Shown: positions 52,629-61,843 of the stretch, piece after piece | Layout: every line of letters begins with the position of its first letter | Position numbering within the stretch: position 1 is the first letter of the stretch | Assembly (NCBI GenBank): GCA_963738345.1 | Contig: CAVTWI010000002.1 | Location: 4,650,001 to 4,714,000, forward strand | Source: Bog-159 sp963738345 | GTDB lineage: Bacteria > Acidobacteriota > Terriglobia > Bryobacterales > Bryobacteraceae | Length of the DNA: 64,000 nucleotides | Direction: 5' to 3' | Program-made: the position numbers and the translations under genes | The notes under the pieces: generated by a model | What the model was told of the DNA's origin: nothing | The model's database searches: none | What the model saw: the letters and a program-made list of their open reading frames with translations, nothing else

Positions 52629-53870
52629 ATGCGATTAGTCGCCCGGCTAGCGGCCTTTTTGTTGGTAGTCTTTCTGGCGCTGCAGTTTGTGCGGCCCGAT
52701 CTGAAGAATCCACCGGTGACCGCGGAGTTGCAGGCGCCTCCAGCGGTGAAGCAAATTCTTAGAAGCTCATGCTATAACTGTCACTCAAACGAGACAGAGC
52801 TACCCTGGTTCGACAAGATCGTGCCCGCATACTGGCTGGTAGTGCGGGACGTGCGGCAGGCTCGCATGCATCTTAACTTCTCGGAGATTGGCGCACGTCC
52901 GGCGGCGCAGCAGAAGGGCACACTGTTTGAGGCGGTCAATCAGATTCAGATGGGCGCGATGCCCTTGCCATCCTACCGGCGCGTACATCCGGGCGCCACA
53001 GTGACTGCCGGACAACTGAGGGTGTTGCGCGACTATCTCAACTCGCTGACGCCCACCGCCGCTGCTTCGGCAAACGACGTGGCTTCCGCTGATGCGGAGT
53101 ATGCGCGGTGGATCGCTACGGGCAGTCAACCGCGGCAGGTGCGCACCGCGCTGAATGGCATCGCATTCCTCCCTGAGTACAGGAATTGGAAAGCCATCAG
53201 CAGTACAGACCGGTTCGACAATCAGACTATAAGAGTGGTGTTGGGAAACGATGTGGCGGTTCGGGCCGTCGCCGCCAAACAGACGAACCCGTGGCCGGAC
53301 GGAACGGCCTTTGCCAAAGTGGCATGGTTTCAGGAACCCAATGAGCAAGGTGTCGTGCGTCCAGGCGCCTTCCAGCAAGTGGAATTCATGATTAAAGACA
53401 GCCACAAGTACGCTTCGACTCTGGGCTGGGGTTGGGGTAGGTGGCGAGGCGTCGACTTACAGCCGTATGGAGCCACCGCCGATTTCGCGAGCGAGTGTGT
53501 TGGCTGTCATACGCCCTTGCGCCGGAGTGACTATGTCTTCACCGAACCTATCAACCGAAAGCTTGGTGGTAACCTATCTGACAATCCGCTGGACTGGCGG
53601 GTGATCACGACGTCCATCGATAAGCGGGCCGCCACTATGTCCACGCTCTTCGGCAATGACGCGGCGGTGGAGTACGCGCGAACGAGCGCCGGCCAGAACT
53701 ATCCTAGCGGCGCGGTGCTTTCGCTGGTCACCTGGAAACAACGAGAAGACGGCCACTGGTTTGGAGCGCGAGTACCCGCCGCGCCGGTGTCAGTAGAATT
53801 TGTCAGGCCCGGGGATAGTGGGGCGCGGGCAGCGGACCTTCTTTCGCGCAGGGCCGCAGTCATGCCGTGA
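52629..53870 (+). CDS. Haem-binding / cytochrome P460 fusion protein
   Basis: 413 residues from ATG 52629, which directly begins the membrane anchor (LVARLAAFLLVVFLALQFV). The first domain (about 30-150) is a haem-binding domain with CYNCHSNETELPW (CxxCH). The second (about 185-400) is cytochrome P460-like (YRNWKAISSTDRFDNQTIR, FQQVEFMIKDSHKYASTLG) with its own CxxCH in CVGCHTPLRRSDYVF. P460 enzymes oxidise hydroxylamine or detoxify NO-type compounds using a cross-linked haem; the cross-linking Lys cannot be verified here. It is periplasmic, tethered to the inner membrane. Confidence 0.82.
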   Translation: MRLVARLAAFLLVVFLALQFVRPDLKNPPVTAELQAPPAVKQILRSSCYNCHSNETELPWFDKIVPAYWLVVRDVRQARMHLNFSEIGARPAAQQKGTLFEAVNQIQMGAMPLPSYRRVHPGATVTAGQLRVLRDYLNSLTPTAAASANDVASADAEYARWIATGSQPRQVRTALNGIAFLPEYRNWKAISSTDRFDNQTIRVVLGNDVAVRAVAAKQTNPWPDGTAFAKVAWFQEPNEQGVVRPGAFQQVEFMIKDSHKYASTLGWGWGRWRGVDLQPYGATADFASECVGCHTPLRRSDYVFTEPINRKLGGNLSDNPLDWRVITTSIDKRAATMSTLFGNDAAVEYARTSAGQNYPSGAVLSLVTWKQREDGHWFGARVPAAPVSVEFVRPGDSGARAADLLSRRAAVMP

Positions 53871-53881
53871 GGTGCGTATCG

Positions 53882-54588
53882 ATGAACGACTTAGCCATGT
53901 GGGATGTCGGTGGCGGGGTGCATACCCTGCGAATTGAACATGTGGAATGGGATAGCGGGTTGGAACAGTGGAGTCTTTCGCGTTAGTTCGGTTCAGTTCT
54001 AAGGGTAAGGTCAGTGAGTTCGAGAGCCACAATCAGGATGGCTCGACGGTTCGAACGCCCTGCGATCCGAGCGGTCGCCTTCAGCGCGGGCCCGATGGGA
54101 AGGTAATCAAGATCTATCACGTCGCCAAACCGGCGGCGGGCGAATCTTTCGGCTTCGCTATAGACACCACGGACCCGGCGCTCGATGAGGTCTTGCTTTA
54201 TGACGATCAGGAGAATCTGCTCAGACGGGTCATCTTGTCGAGAGATGAGGCTAGGCGGTTGGTGCGCGAAGAGGCGATAATGACAGGCACGCCTCCGTTT
54301 CCGGAAGTCATCAGCGCAGTGACTACTTACACTCACGATGAGAAAGGCTGCTTGATGGAGCGGCAGATGCGCATGGGCGAATTGGTTGGCGAACAGACTA
54401 ATTTTCGGTACGACAGTGAGGGCCATGTGGTTGAGCAGCGCTCCGGTGTCCAGGAGATGCGCTTTGAATACGTATGGGACGAGCGGCACAACTGGACCGA
54501 GCGGGTAGTCTGGAGCCGCACGGACACCGGCGCTGAATTTCGGCGGTCGAACGCCACGCGCCGGGAGATCGCCTACTACGCGAGTTAA
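53882..54588 (+). CDS. RHS/YD-like hypothetical protein, frame broken near the start
   Basis: The N-terminal piece (53882-53985, MNDLAMWDVGGGVHTLRIE, then VEWDSGLEQWSLSR) and the main piece (LVRFSSKGKVSEFESHNQD onwards) are in different frames; one base is missing near 53985. The joined protein is about 235 residues with no signal peptide. The C-terminal half has repeated short strands of the YD/RHS type (VTTYTHDEKGCLMERQMRM, FRYDSEGHVVEQRSG, FEYVWDERHNWTER). An alternative is that translation starts at GTG 53968. The function is unknown. It precedes boxC by 61 bp on the same strand. Confidence 0.5.
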
Positions 54589-54649
54589 CCGGCAGAGTTA
54601 GCCGGCGGTCTCAGCGGATGCGTGGCCACTCGCCGTACAATGGGACCAT

Positions 54650-56299
54650 ATGGGGCCGAGTTGCTCCGCTGGGTTTGCACTCGAAACACAACCGACTGAG
54701 TACCGCCACTGGCGTCTGTCCGTGGAGCCGCCGCTGGCTACCTTGACGCTGGCCGTGGCCGAAGAATCGCCATTGGTTCCCGGCTACAAGCTGAAACTCA
54801 ATTCCTACGATCTGGGCGTGGATATCGAACTGGCCGACGCCGTAGCCCGGCTGCGCTTCGAGCATCCGGAAGTGCGCGCCGTTATTATTACGGGCGGCCT
54901 TGACCGCGTGTTCTGCGCGGGGGCCAACATCCACATGCTGGCCACTTCCACGCACGGCTTCAAAGTCAACTTCTGCAAGTACACTAACGAGACGCGGTTG
55001 GCCATTGAGGACGCCTGCGCGCACAGCGGGCAGCATTATATCGCCGCGTGCAATGGCACCACGGCGGGCGGCGGCTACGAACTGGCGCTGGCGTGCGAGG
55101 AGATCTACCTGGTGGACGACGGCAACTCGGCAGTGAGCCTGCCGGAGGTGCCGCTGCTGGGCGTGCTGCCGGGCACCGGCGGTCTGACGCGGGTGGTGGA
55201 TAAACGCAAAGTCCGGCGCGACCTGGCGGATGTTTTCGCCACTTTGGGCGAAGGCATCAAAGGCAAGCGGGCGGTGGAATGGCGCTTGGTGGACGGTCTC
55301 TTTCCGCGCAGCCGGTTTCAGGAAGCGGTGCGCGAACGGGCGCAGACGCTGGCATTGGAAGAGGCGGCGGCGCACGGGCCGGGCATCGTGCTGGACGCGT
55401 TGGCGCCGGAGGCAACGGCCGAAACTGTGCGCTACCGTCATGTCGAATTGCGGATGGACGCCACGGCACGCACCGCGGAGTTGACGGTGCACGGGCCGGA
55501 AGGCGAGCAGCCCGATACAGTGGAGGCCATCCACCAAGCGGGCGCGGATTTCTGGCCGCTGCGCGCTTTCCGCGAGATCGACGACGCGCTACTGCGGCTG
55601 CGTTTTCAATACGACGAGATTGGGCTGGTGGTGCTGAAAACGCGCGGCGATTTGGCCGCCGTGCGGGCGATCGATACGACCCTGTATCACCTGCGCGAAG
55701 ACTGGCTGGTGCGGGAGATTCTGCTGTTGATGGCACGCACGCTGCGGCGGTTGGATCTTACGGCGCGGAGTTTGTTCGCCGTGGTGGACCAGGGGTCGTG
55801 CTTCGCCGGCAGTCTACTTGAAATGGCATTGGCGGCGGATCGCATCTATATGCTGCGCGACGATGCCGGCGCGGTGCAGATGGCATCGTCTGCCCTGAAC
55901 GGCGGGACGCTGCCCATGACGCACGGCCCTTCGCGATTGCAGGTGCGGTTCATGGCGGACCCGCCGCATGCGGACGAGATCGCCGCCGAATCGCAACCGT
56001 ACGATACGGATGCAGCGGAAGAAGCCGGTTTGGTGACCGCGGCCGCGGATGAAATCGATTGGGAAGGCGAGCTGCGCGTGGCCATTGAGGAACGCGTCAG
56101 CCTGTCGCCCGATGCGCTTACCGGCATGGAAGCCAACCTGCGTTTCGCGGGCGCGGAGAACGCCGACAGCAAAGTGTTTGGACGGCTTTCGGCTTGGCAG
56201 AACTGGATTTTCACACGCCCGAACGCCACCGGCGAGCGGGGCGCACTCACGCTCTACGGCAAGCCGGAGCGGCCTCAATTCAACTGGCGGAGGACGTAG
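54650..56299 (+). CDS. boxC: 2,3-epoxybenzoyl-CoA dihydrolase (BoxC)
   Basis: 549 residues, the normal BoxC length, with two enoyl-CoA-hydratase-like halves. Diagnostic stretches are YRHWRLSVEPPLATLTL, LVPGYKLKLNSYDLGVDIE, ITGGLDRVFCAGANIHML and the oxyanion-hole region CNGTTAGGGYELALAC. BoxC opens the ring of 2,3-epoxybenzoyl-CoA hydrolytically, releasing formate. The stop (TAG 56297-56299) directly abuts the boxB ATG, so the two are one operon. No boxA, benzoate-CoA ligase or dehydrogenase is in the window. Confidence 0.92.
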   Translation: MGPSCSAGFALETQPTEYRHWRLSVEPPLATLTLAVAEESPLVPGYKLKLNSYDLGVDIELADAVARLRFEHPEVRAVIITGGLDRVFCAGANIHMLATSTHGFKVNFCKYTNETRLAIEDACAHSGQHYIAACNGTTAGGGYELALACEEIYLVDDGNSAVSLPEVPLLGVLPGTGGLTRVVDKRKVRRDLADVFATLGEGIKGKRAVEWRLVDGLFPRSRFQEAVRERAQTLALEEAAAHGPGIVLDALAPEATAETVRYRHVELRMDATARTAELTVHGPEGEQPDTVEAIHQAGADFWPLRAFREIDDALLRLRFQYDEIGLVVLKTRGDLAAVRAIDTTLYHLREDWLVREILLLMARTLRRLDLTARSLFAVVDQGSCFAGSLLEMALAADRIYMLRDDAGAVQMASSALNGGTLPMTHGPSRLQVRFMADPPHADEIAAESQPYDTDAAEEAGLVTAAADEIDWEGELRVAIEERVSLSPDALTGMEANLRFAGAENADSKVFGRLSAWQNWIFTRPNATGERGALTLYGKPERPQFNWRRT

Positions 56300-57685
56300 A
56301 TGTCACTCTACGAACGCATTCCCAATAACGTCGGCCTTTCAAGCGACAAGCGGTTGCTGCGCGCGCTGGAGCACTGGCTGCCGAATTACATGCAGTGGTG
56401 GAACGACATGGGTCCGGAAGGTTTTCAGGCGGACGATGTGTATCTGCGCACGGCCACATCCGTGGAGCCGGGGGGGTGGGCGCACTTCGATTACGTGAAG
56501 ATGCCGGACTATCGCTGGGGCATTTTTCTGGCGCCGCCGGAGCATGACCGGCGGGTGGGCTTTGGCGATCATATGGGCGTGCCGGTGTGGCAGGAAGTGC
56601 CGGGCGAGTATCGCAACATGCTGCGGCGGCTGATCGTAACGCAGGGCGATACCGAACCGGCCAGTGTGGAGCAGCAGCGCTTGCTGGGACAGACCGCGCC
56701 CAGTTTGTACGATCTGCGGAACCTGTTCCAGGTGAATGTGGAAGAGGGCCGTCACCTTTGGGCGATGGTCTACCTGTTGCATTCTTACTTCGGGCGCGAC
56801 GGGCGGGAAGAGAGCGAGGAATTACTAGAACGGCGTAGCGGATCGACCGACAAGCCGCGCATTCTGGAAGCCTTCAACGAGCCGATTGAAGACTGGCTGT
56901 CGTTCTACATGTTCACCACGTTTACCGACCGCGACGGCAAATACCAGTTGCTGGCGCTGGCGGAGAGCGGGTTCGATCCGCTGTCGCGCACCACGCGATT
57001 CATGTTGACCGAGGAAGCGCACCATATGTTCGTGGGTGAATCGGGCGTGCGGCGGGTGGTGCGGCGGGCGTGCGAGATCATGCGCGAGACGGGCGACGAC
57101 GATGTGCGGCGGCAAGGCGCGATCGATTTGCCGACGGTGCAGAAGTACATCAACCTGTGGTTCAGCCTGAGCCTGGATTTGTTCGGGGGCGAGATTTCGA
57201 GCAATGCTGCCAACTTCTTTAGCGCCGGTATGAAGGGGCGGGCGCAGGAGACTAAGTATACGGACCATTTGGCGCTGGAGGGTTCGTACGCGGTGGCGGG
57301 CGAAGATATCCCTATGCGGAACGCGATGAACGAGGTACTGCGCGATTCGTACATTGAGGACTGCGAGAGGTGCCTGGACCGGTGGAATCGGGTGATTACG
57401 GAGCACGAGATTCCGTACCGCCTGCGACTGCCCGACCGGCGTTTTCACCGGCATATCGGGGCGTATGCGGCGCACCGTTTCGATCCGGCGGGACACCGGT
57501 TGAGTGAGGAGCAGTGGAACGAGCGGCGCGGCGAATTCCTGCCGGATGCGCGGGACTTCGCTTACATACGCAATCTGAATGTGCCGGTGATGGAGATCGG
57601 CAAGATTGCACATTGGATTGCGAAGCCGACTACTGGGATTCATGGGATGCCGTTTGAGTTCGAGTATGTGCGGCGGGAGCAGTAG
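56300..57685 (+). CDS. boxB: Benzoyl-CoA 2,3-epoxidase oxygenase subunit (BoxB)
   Basis: 461 residues. The four-helix di-iron ligands are recognisable in NVEEGRHLWAMVYLLHSYF, DWLSFYMFTTFTDRDGKYQ and LTEEAHHMFVGESG. BoxB epoxidises the aromatic ring of benzoyl-CoA using O2 and electrons from the reductase BoxA. Length and motifs match functional enzymes. It follows boxC without a gap. The next gene (57698) is convergent, so the operon ends here; a reductase must be encoded elsewhere. Confidence 0.93.
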   Translation: MSLYERIPNNVGLSSDKRLLRALEHWLPNYMQWWNDMGPEGFQADDVYLRTATSVEPGGWAHFDYVKMPDYRWGIFLAPPEHDRRVGFGDHMGVPVWQEVPGEYRNMLRRLIVTQGDTEPASVEQQRLLGQTAPSLYDLRNLFQVNVEEGRHLWAMVYLLHSYFGRDGREESEELLERRSGSTDKPRILEAFNEPIEDWLSFYMFTTFTDRDGKYQLLALAESGFDPLSRTTRFMLTEEAHHMFVGESGVRRVVRRACEIMRETGDDDVRRQGAIDLPTVQKYINLWFSLSLDLFGGEISSNAANFFSAGMKGRAQETKYTDHLALEGSYAVAGEDIPMRNAMNEVLRDSYIEDCERCLDRWNRVITEHEIPYRLRLPDRRFHRHIGAYAAHRFDPAGHRLSEEQWNERRGEFLPDARDFAYIRNLNVPVMEIGKIAHWIAKPTTGIHGMPFEFEYVRREQ

Positions 57686-57697
57686 GCGGTTGGCCGC

Positions 57698-58048
57698 TTA
57701 TATCGCGATCCTGGTTTCAATCGCATCGTAGTCCGCGCGTAAACCGCGGCCGGACGTGTCGAGAAGCCCCACTTGGGAAAGGGCTTGAACATCGGCATGC
57801 ACATTGCTGTAGTCGCGTTTTAGCGCTTTCGCGAGGGCACGGACACTGGCAACATCGTTGTGCCGGACGTAGCGCAGCAACTCCATTCGTTTGCCTGTGA
57901 GGACGCGGGCGAGGGTTTCCCAACTTTGGAATGCCAGGTGGCGTTCCCGGAACGAGTCGCCACGCTCGGCGCGATGCCACGCACCGATGAACCGGTGCGA
58001 CGCCTCATTTTCCATTGCCCCACCCACTGTAATCCGTATATCGTTCAT
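57698..58048 (-). CDS. HTH DNA-binding protein, TumA/HVO_A0114-like antitoxin
   Basis: 116 residues. The C-terminal half is a winged HTH (SWETLARVLTGKRMELLRYV, SVRALAKALKRDYSNVHAD, VQALSQVGLLDT), the pattern of the HVO_A0114 / TumA-type DNA-binding antitoxins. The N-terminus (IRITVGG) and RHLAFQSWE fit. Its ATG overlaps a TGA that ends the remnant at 58045 (ATGA), the coupling usual for tumE-tumA pairs. Only the antitoxin appears intact. Confidence 0.68.
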   Translation of the reverse strand: MNDIRITVGGAMENEASHRFIGAWHRAERGDSFRERHLAFQSWETLARVLTGKRMELLRYVRHNDVASVRALAKALKRDYSNVHADVQALSQVGLLDTSGRGLRADYDAIETRIAI

Positions 58049-58161
58049 TGGCTACCTCGCACGGACCGAACGTCGGCCCAGAAATCGGTGATTAGTTGCT
58101 CGACATTGCGGAACTTATATAGAGTCTCGATACCGCTGAAGGTGCCGATGGACCCGGGCTT
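58045..58161 (-). pseudogene. C-terminal remnant of a TumE-like (DUF6516) toxin
   Basis: Thirty-eight codons read KPGSIGTFSGIETLYKFRN, then VEQLITDFWADVRSVRGSQ. The Y-x-F-x-x-VEQLxxDFxxDV ending is like that of TumE/DUF6516 toxins. Immediately upstream, TGA interrupts (codons CHHCHE then stop), and no N-terminal part is found before the next gene at 58200. The toxin is therefore truncated; the family assignment is moderate because only the end remains. Confidence 0.45.
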
Positions 58162-58199
58162 TCACTCGTGGCAATGATGGCACACTGAACCTTATGGCG

Positions 58200-59278
58200 T
58201 CAAACGCCATGCTGGCTGGCGATCCAGGCCTCGAAGCGGTCGGCCATTTTGATGAATGAGAAGGCTTCGGCGCGGGCGCGGGCGGCGTGGCGGTCGAGGG
58301 ACAAAGCTTGGCGGACACCTTCGATTAGGCCTGGAACACCGGCGGCCTCGGAGACCAGGATGCCGCTGACGCCTTGCTCGATGATTTCCGCTGGGCCTCC
58401 GCGATCGTAGGCGACCACCGGCGTCCCGCATGCCAGGGACTCGATGACGGTGTTGCCGAAGGCTTCGATCCAGCGGGGCGTGACGAGCGCGGCTCGGGCG
58501 GCGGCGAAGCGCTTCTGCAATTCGGCCGGCGTGAGGAAACCGTGGTAGACGATCTCGGCCGGGGCATCGCGGGTCAGCGTCTGCCTGTAGGATTGATCTT
58601 GGATTTTGCCGCAGATGTCGAGCGGCATGTGGAGGGCGGCAGCGGTGGCGATGGCGTCCTCCAGTCCTTTTTCGGGCGAGATGCGGGCGGCCCAACACAG
58701 CCTTTCGCTGGGCTGCGCGTGGTAGGCGAAGACGCCGGTGTCCACGCCGCCATACAAGAGGTGAACGCTGCGGGGGGGAGAAACGGATAGGTGCGGGCTT
58801 GCGCGGCGGTATACATAGCAAGGCTGAGGCCGCCCTCGCGCCAACGCTGCGCGATGATGCGGTCCACTTCGTCGATGGCGGAGCAGATGGTGATCCAGTG
58901 CGCGACCGGCGTGGAGAAGAAGGGCGTCAGGTAAAAAGGCAGCCAATCATAACTCGCGCCGATGATGACGTCGTAGTCGCGCTGCACGCGGAGCGCCTGT
59001 TCCCACATGTTTTCGAGTACACCGCCGGTGCGGGATTCGGAGATGGCGCTGCGATCGGCTCGGGTGGCGCTGGGACTCATGCCGCCCTTCACCTGAAATA
59101 CGGTCACTGCCGCGGTGGGCACAACGCTTCCCGCAGGCGCGATGATTCCGATTTGGTATCCGCGGGTTATGAGAATGGGCGCGAGATTCAGCAGATGCGT
59201 TTCGACTCCGCCTGCTTCACCGGAACCGATGGGACCTACGGGGGGGGCGACGATCAGGATGCGGTTGCGGAGCGGCAT
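58200..59278 (-). CDS. Glycosyltransferase family 4-like protein, frame broken once
   Basis: Frame 1, from ATG 59278 to about 58775, holds the GT-B N-terminal domain (RILIVAPPVGPIGSGEAGG, VETHLLNLAPILITRGYQI). Frame 2, from there to 58200, holds the C-terminal domain (VHLLYGGVDTGVF, WAARISPEKGLEDAI, PRWIEAFGNTVIESLACGT, PVVAYDRGGPAEIIEQG) with the Glu-x7-Glu motif of retaining GT4 enzymes. At 58771-58777 a run of seven C (coding strand) should be eight, giving LPPRSVHLL. The joined length is about 359 residues. Donor and acceptor are unknown. It is divergent from queC, 21 bp apart. Confidence 0.78.
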
Positions 59279-59299
59279 GCCTACTACAATAAAGGACGG

Positions 59300-59980
59300 A
59301 TGAAGACGATTGGAAAAGCAGTGTGCCTGCTGAGCGGGGGCTTGGACTCGTCCACCTGTTTGGCGCTGGCGCGCCGCGAGGGATACGAGTGCTACGCGTT
59401 GTCGTTCGACTACGGACAGCGGCACCGCGTGGAGTTGGAAGCGGCGGCACGCGTGGCGGCGGCGCTGGGGGCGGTGCGGCATGTGGTGGCGCGGATCGAC
59501 CTGCGGCAGATCGGGCATTCGGCGCTGACGGACGATGTGGCTGTGCCGAAGGGACGGACAGCGGAAGACATGTCGCAGGGCATTCCGGTGACTTACGTTC
59601 CGGCGCGCAATACGATCTTTCTTTCGTTTGCGCTGGCTTGGGCGGAAGTGTTGGAAGCGCCGCACATATTCATCGGCGTGAATGCGCTCGACTACTCGGG
59701 TTATCCGGATTGTCGCCCGGAATTCATCGAGGCGTACGAGCGCATGGCCAACCTGGCCACCAAGGCGGGCGTGGAGGGCACGTTGCGCGTGCGCATACAT
59801 ACGCCGCTGTTACGGTTATCGAAGGCGGAGATCGTGAAACTGGGGCAGGACTTGGGCCTGGATTTCGGGTTGACGCATAGCTGCTACGATCCGGATGCGG
59901 CGGGCCGGCCGTGCGGGCAATGCGATTCCTGCCTGCTGCGGCGCAAGGGATTTGAAGAGGCGGGCATTGCGGATCGCTGA
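59300..59980 (+). CDS. queC: 7-cyano-7-deazaguanine synthase
   Basis: 226 residues from ATG 59300 with AAAGGA upstream. The PP-loop ATP site is LLSGGLDSSTCLA, and the zinc site is CYDPDAAGRPCGQCDSC (four Cys). QueC converts 7-carboxy-7-deazaguanine to preQ0 with ammonia and ATP in queuosine synthesis. The 3' end overlaps the start of queE by 14 bp. QueD and folE are not in the window. No DNA-modification (dpd) genes are near, so tRNA modification is the likely purpose. Confidence 0.93.
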   Translation: MKTIGKAVCLLSGGLDSSTCLALARREGYECYALSFDYGQRHRVELEAAARVAAALGAVRHVVARIDLRQIGHSALTDDVAVPKGRTAEDMSQGIPVTYVPARNTIFLSFALAWAEVLEAPHIFIGVNALDYSGYPDCRPEFIEAYERMANLATKAGVEGTLRVRIHTPLLRLSKAEIVKLGQDLGLDFGLTHSCYDPDAAGRPCGQCDSCLLRRKGFEEAGIADR

Positions 59981-60637
59981 GATCTTCTATTCCATACAGG
60001 GCGAGGGTTCGCTGGTGGGCGTGCCGTCGGTGTTCGTGCGGACCAGCGGATGCAACTTGCGCTGCTCGTGGTGCGACACGCCGTATACTTCATGGCATCC
60101 GGAAGGCGAAGACTGGACGCTGGCGCAGATCTGGGCGGCGGTGGATAGCTATCCCGCACGACACGTGGTGGTGACGGGGGGGAGCCGATGATCGCGCGCG
60201 AGATGGTGGAGTTGACGCGCGGATTGCGGGAGCGCGGGCTGCACATTACGGTAGAGACGGCGGGAACGGTGTTTGCCCAGGTGGCGTGCGACTTGATGAG
60301 CATCAGCCCTAAACTCGCGAATTCAACGCCGGAGGGCGACTGGGGCGAACGGCACGAGCGGTTGCGGATTCAGCCGGAAGTGCTGCGGCGGTTGATGACG
60401 GACTATGATTATCAGCTCAAGTTCGTGATCGCGCGGCCGGAGGATGTAGGGGAAGTGCGGGAGTTGGTCGACCTGCTGGGCGCGCCTGCAGGGAAGGTGA
60501 TTCTGATGCCGGAAGGCATCGCGGCGGACGTATTGCGGGAGCGTGGCGTGTGGCTGGCGGAAGTTTGCAAGCGGGAAGGGTTCCGGTTCAGTCCGCGGCT
60601 GCACGTGGAACTGTGGGGCAACCGCCGGGCGGTTTAG
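59967..60637 (+). CDS. queE: 7-carboxy-7-deazaguanine synthase, frame broken at a G run
   Basis: Starts at TTG 59967 inside queC (LRIAEIFYSIQGEGSLVG), the expected N-terminus. The radical SAM cluster motif is CNLRCSWCDTPYTSW. At 60174-60180 ACG is followed by seven G where TGGEPM needs eight; one frame ends at TGA and the other resumes MIAREMVELTRGLRERGLH to the stop at 60637. The joined length is about 223 residues. QueE forms 7-carboxy-7-deazaguanine from 6-carboxytetrahydropterin. A homopolymer sequencing error is the simplest explanation. Confidence 0.88.
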
Positions 60638-61842
60638 GCTTTCTTAAAGGCCAGTACGGCGTTGAGGCCGCCGAACGCAAAGGAATTCGAGAGCGCGTAT
60701 TCGACTTGGGCGGGGCGGGCCTTGTTGGGGATGACGTCCAGATCGCACTCCGGGTCGGCCATGCGGTAATTGGCGGTGGGAGGCATGACACCATCGCGAA
60801 TGGTGAGGACTGCGGCTACGGCTTCGAGAGCGGCCGCGGCGCCGAGCGCGTGGCCGTGCATGGACTTGGTGGAACTGATGGCCAGTTTGTTGGCGTGCGG
60901 GCCGAAGACGGTGCGGATGGCCGAGGTTTCGGTGGGATCGTTCGCGGCGGTGGCGGTGCCGTGGGCGTTGATGTAAGTGACTTGCTCCGGTTCAATGGCG
61001 GCGTCGCGCAACGCACCGCGCATGGCACGGGCGGCGCCTTCGGCGGAGGGTTGGGTGATGTGGCAGGCGTCGGCGGACATGCCGAAGCCGACCAGTTCGG
61101 CGTGAATGCGCGCGCCGCGGGCAACCGCTGCATCCCACGGTTCGAGCACCAGCATGCCGGCGCCTTCGCCCAGGATCATACCGTGGCGATCACGTGAGAA
61201 CGGGCGGCAGGTATCGGGCGAAACTACGCGCATGGCTTCCCAGGCTTTCAGAATGCCGAAGCTGAAAGGCGCTTCACTGCCGCCGGTCAAGGCAAGGTCG
61301 ACCATGCCGGAACGAACCATCCAAAACGCTTGGCCGATGGCGTGGGCGGCGGAGGCGCAGGCCGTGGAGATGGTATAACTAGGGCCGGTGATCCCGAATT
61401 CCATGGAGATATGACTGGCGCCGGCGTTGGCCATAGTCTTGGGAATGGTCAACGGGTGGACGCGATTGTGGCTCAGTTTATAGACCTCGATGAAGCCAAG
61501 GTCTTCGGTGGACTGGCCGCCGACGCAGGATCCGGTGATGATGGCGGTGCGTTCGCGGAGTTCGGGGGTCCATTCGATACCGGCTTCGGTGACGGCTTCG
61601 CGGGCGGCGATGACCGCGAATTGAGCGAAGCGGTCCATGAAATCGGCGCGACGGTCTTCGAAGTAAGGCGCGTGGGAATAGCCGCGCACTTCGGAGCCAT
61701 TTTGGAAGCGGATGCCGGAGGTGTCGAGGGATTCCAGGGGGCCGATGGCGGAGCGACCCTCCATCAGGGAGGTCCAGAATTCGCAGGCGGTGCGACCGGG
61801 ACCGGCGATGACGCCCAAGCCGGTTATGGCGACGCGGCGCAT
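60634..61842 (-). CDS. Beta-ketoacyl-ACP synthase II-like (FabF family)
   Basis: 402 residues. The thiolase-fold catalytic triad is present: Cys in STACASAAHA, His in NAHGTATAAND and His in KSMHGHALGAA. The C-terminus NSFAFGGLNAVLAFKK is usual. FabF condenses malonyl-ACP with acyl-ACP. The gene follows its own ACP gene (1-bp gap) inside an operon with a polysaccharide deacetylase and a GH2 enzyme, which suggests a specialised lipid or secondary pathway rather than bulk fatty-acid synthesis. It overlaps the end of queE by 4 bp, convergently. Confidence 0.88.
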   Translation of the reverse strand: MRRVAITGLGVIAGPGRTACEFWTSLMEGRSAIGPLESLDTSGIRFQNGSEVRGYSHAPYFEDRRADFMDRFAQFAVIAAREAVTEAGIEWTPELRERTAIITGSCVGGQSTEDLGFIEVYKLSHNRVHPLTIPKTMANAGASHISMEFGITGPSYTISTACASAAHAIGQAFWMVRSGMVDLALTGGSEAPFSFGILKAWEAMRVVSPDTCRPFSRDRHGMILGEGAGMLVLEPWDAAVARGARIHAELVGFGMSADACHITQPSAEGAARAMRGALRDAAIEPEQVTYINAHGTATAANDPTETSAIRTVFGPHANKLAISSTKSMHGHALGAAAALEAVAAVLTIRDGVMPPTANYRMADPECDLDVIPNKARPAQVEYALSNSFAFGGLNAVLAFKKA

Positions 61843-61843
61843 A

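Noticed and set aside
58574..59800. A 408-codon frame extending the GT4 gene upstream through queC.
   Set aside because: Its first 174 codons are antisense to queC, whose PP-loop and zinc motifs are clear. The GT4 starts at ATG 59278.
60170..60190. Programmed -1 frameshifting at the G run in queE.
   Set aside because: QueE is a small, normally uninterrupted enzyme and the position is inside the conserved TGGEP motif. A lost G in a run of eight is simpler. It is kept only as part of the general frame-break finding.
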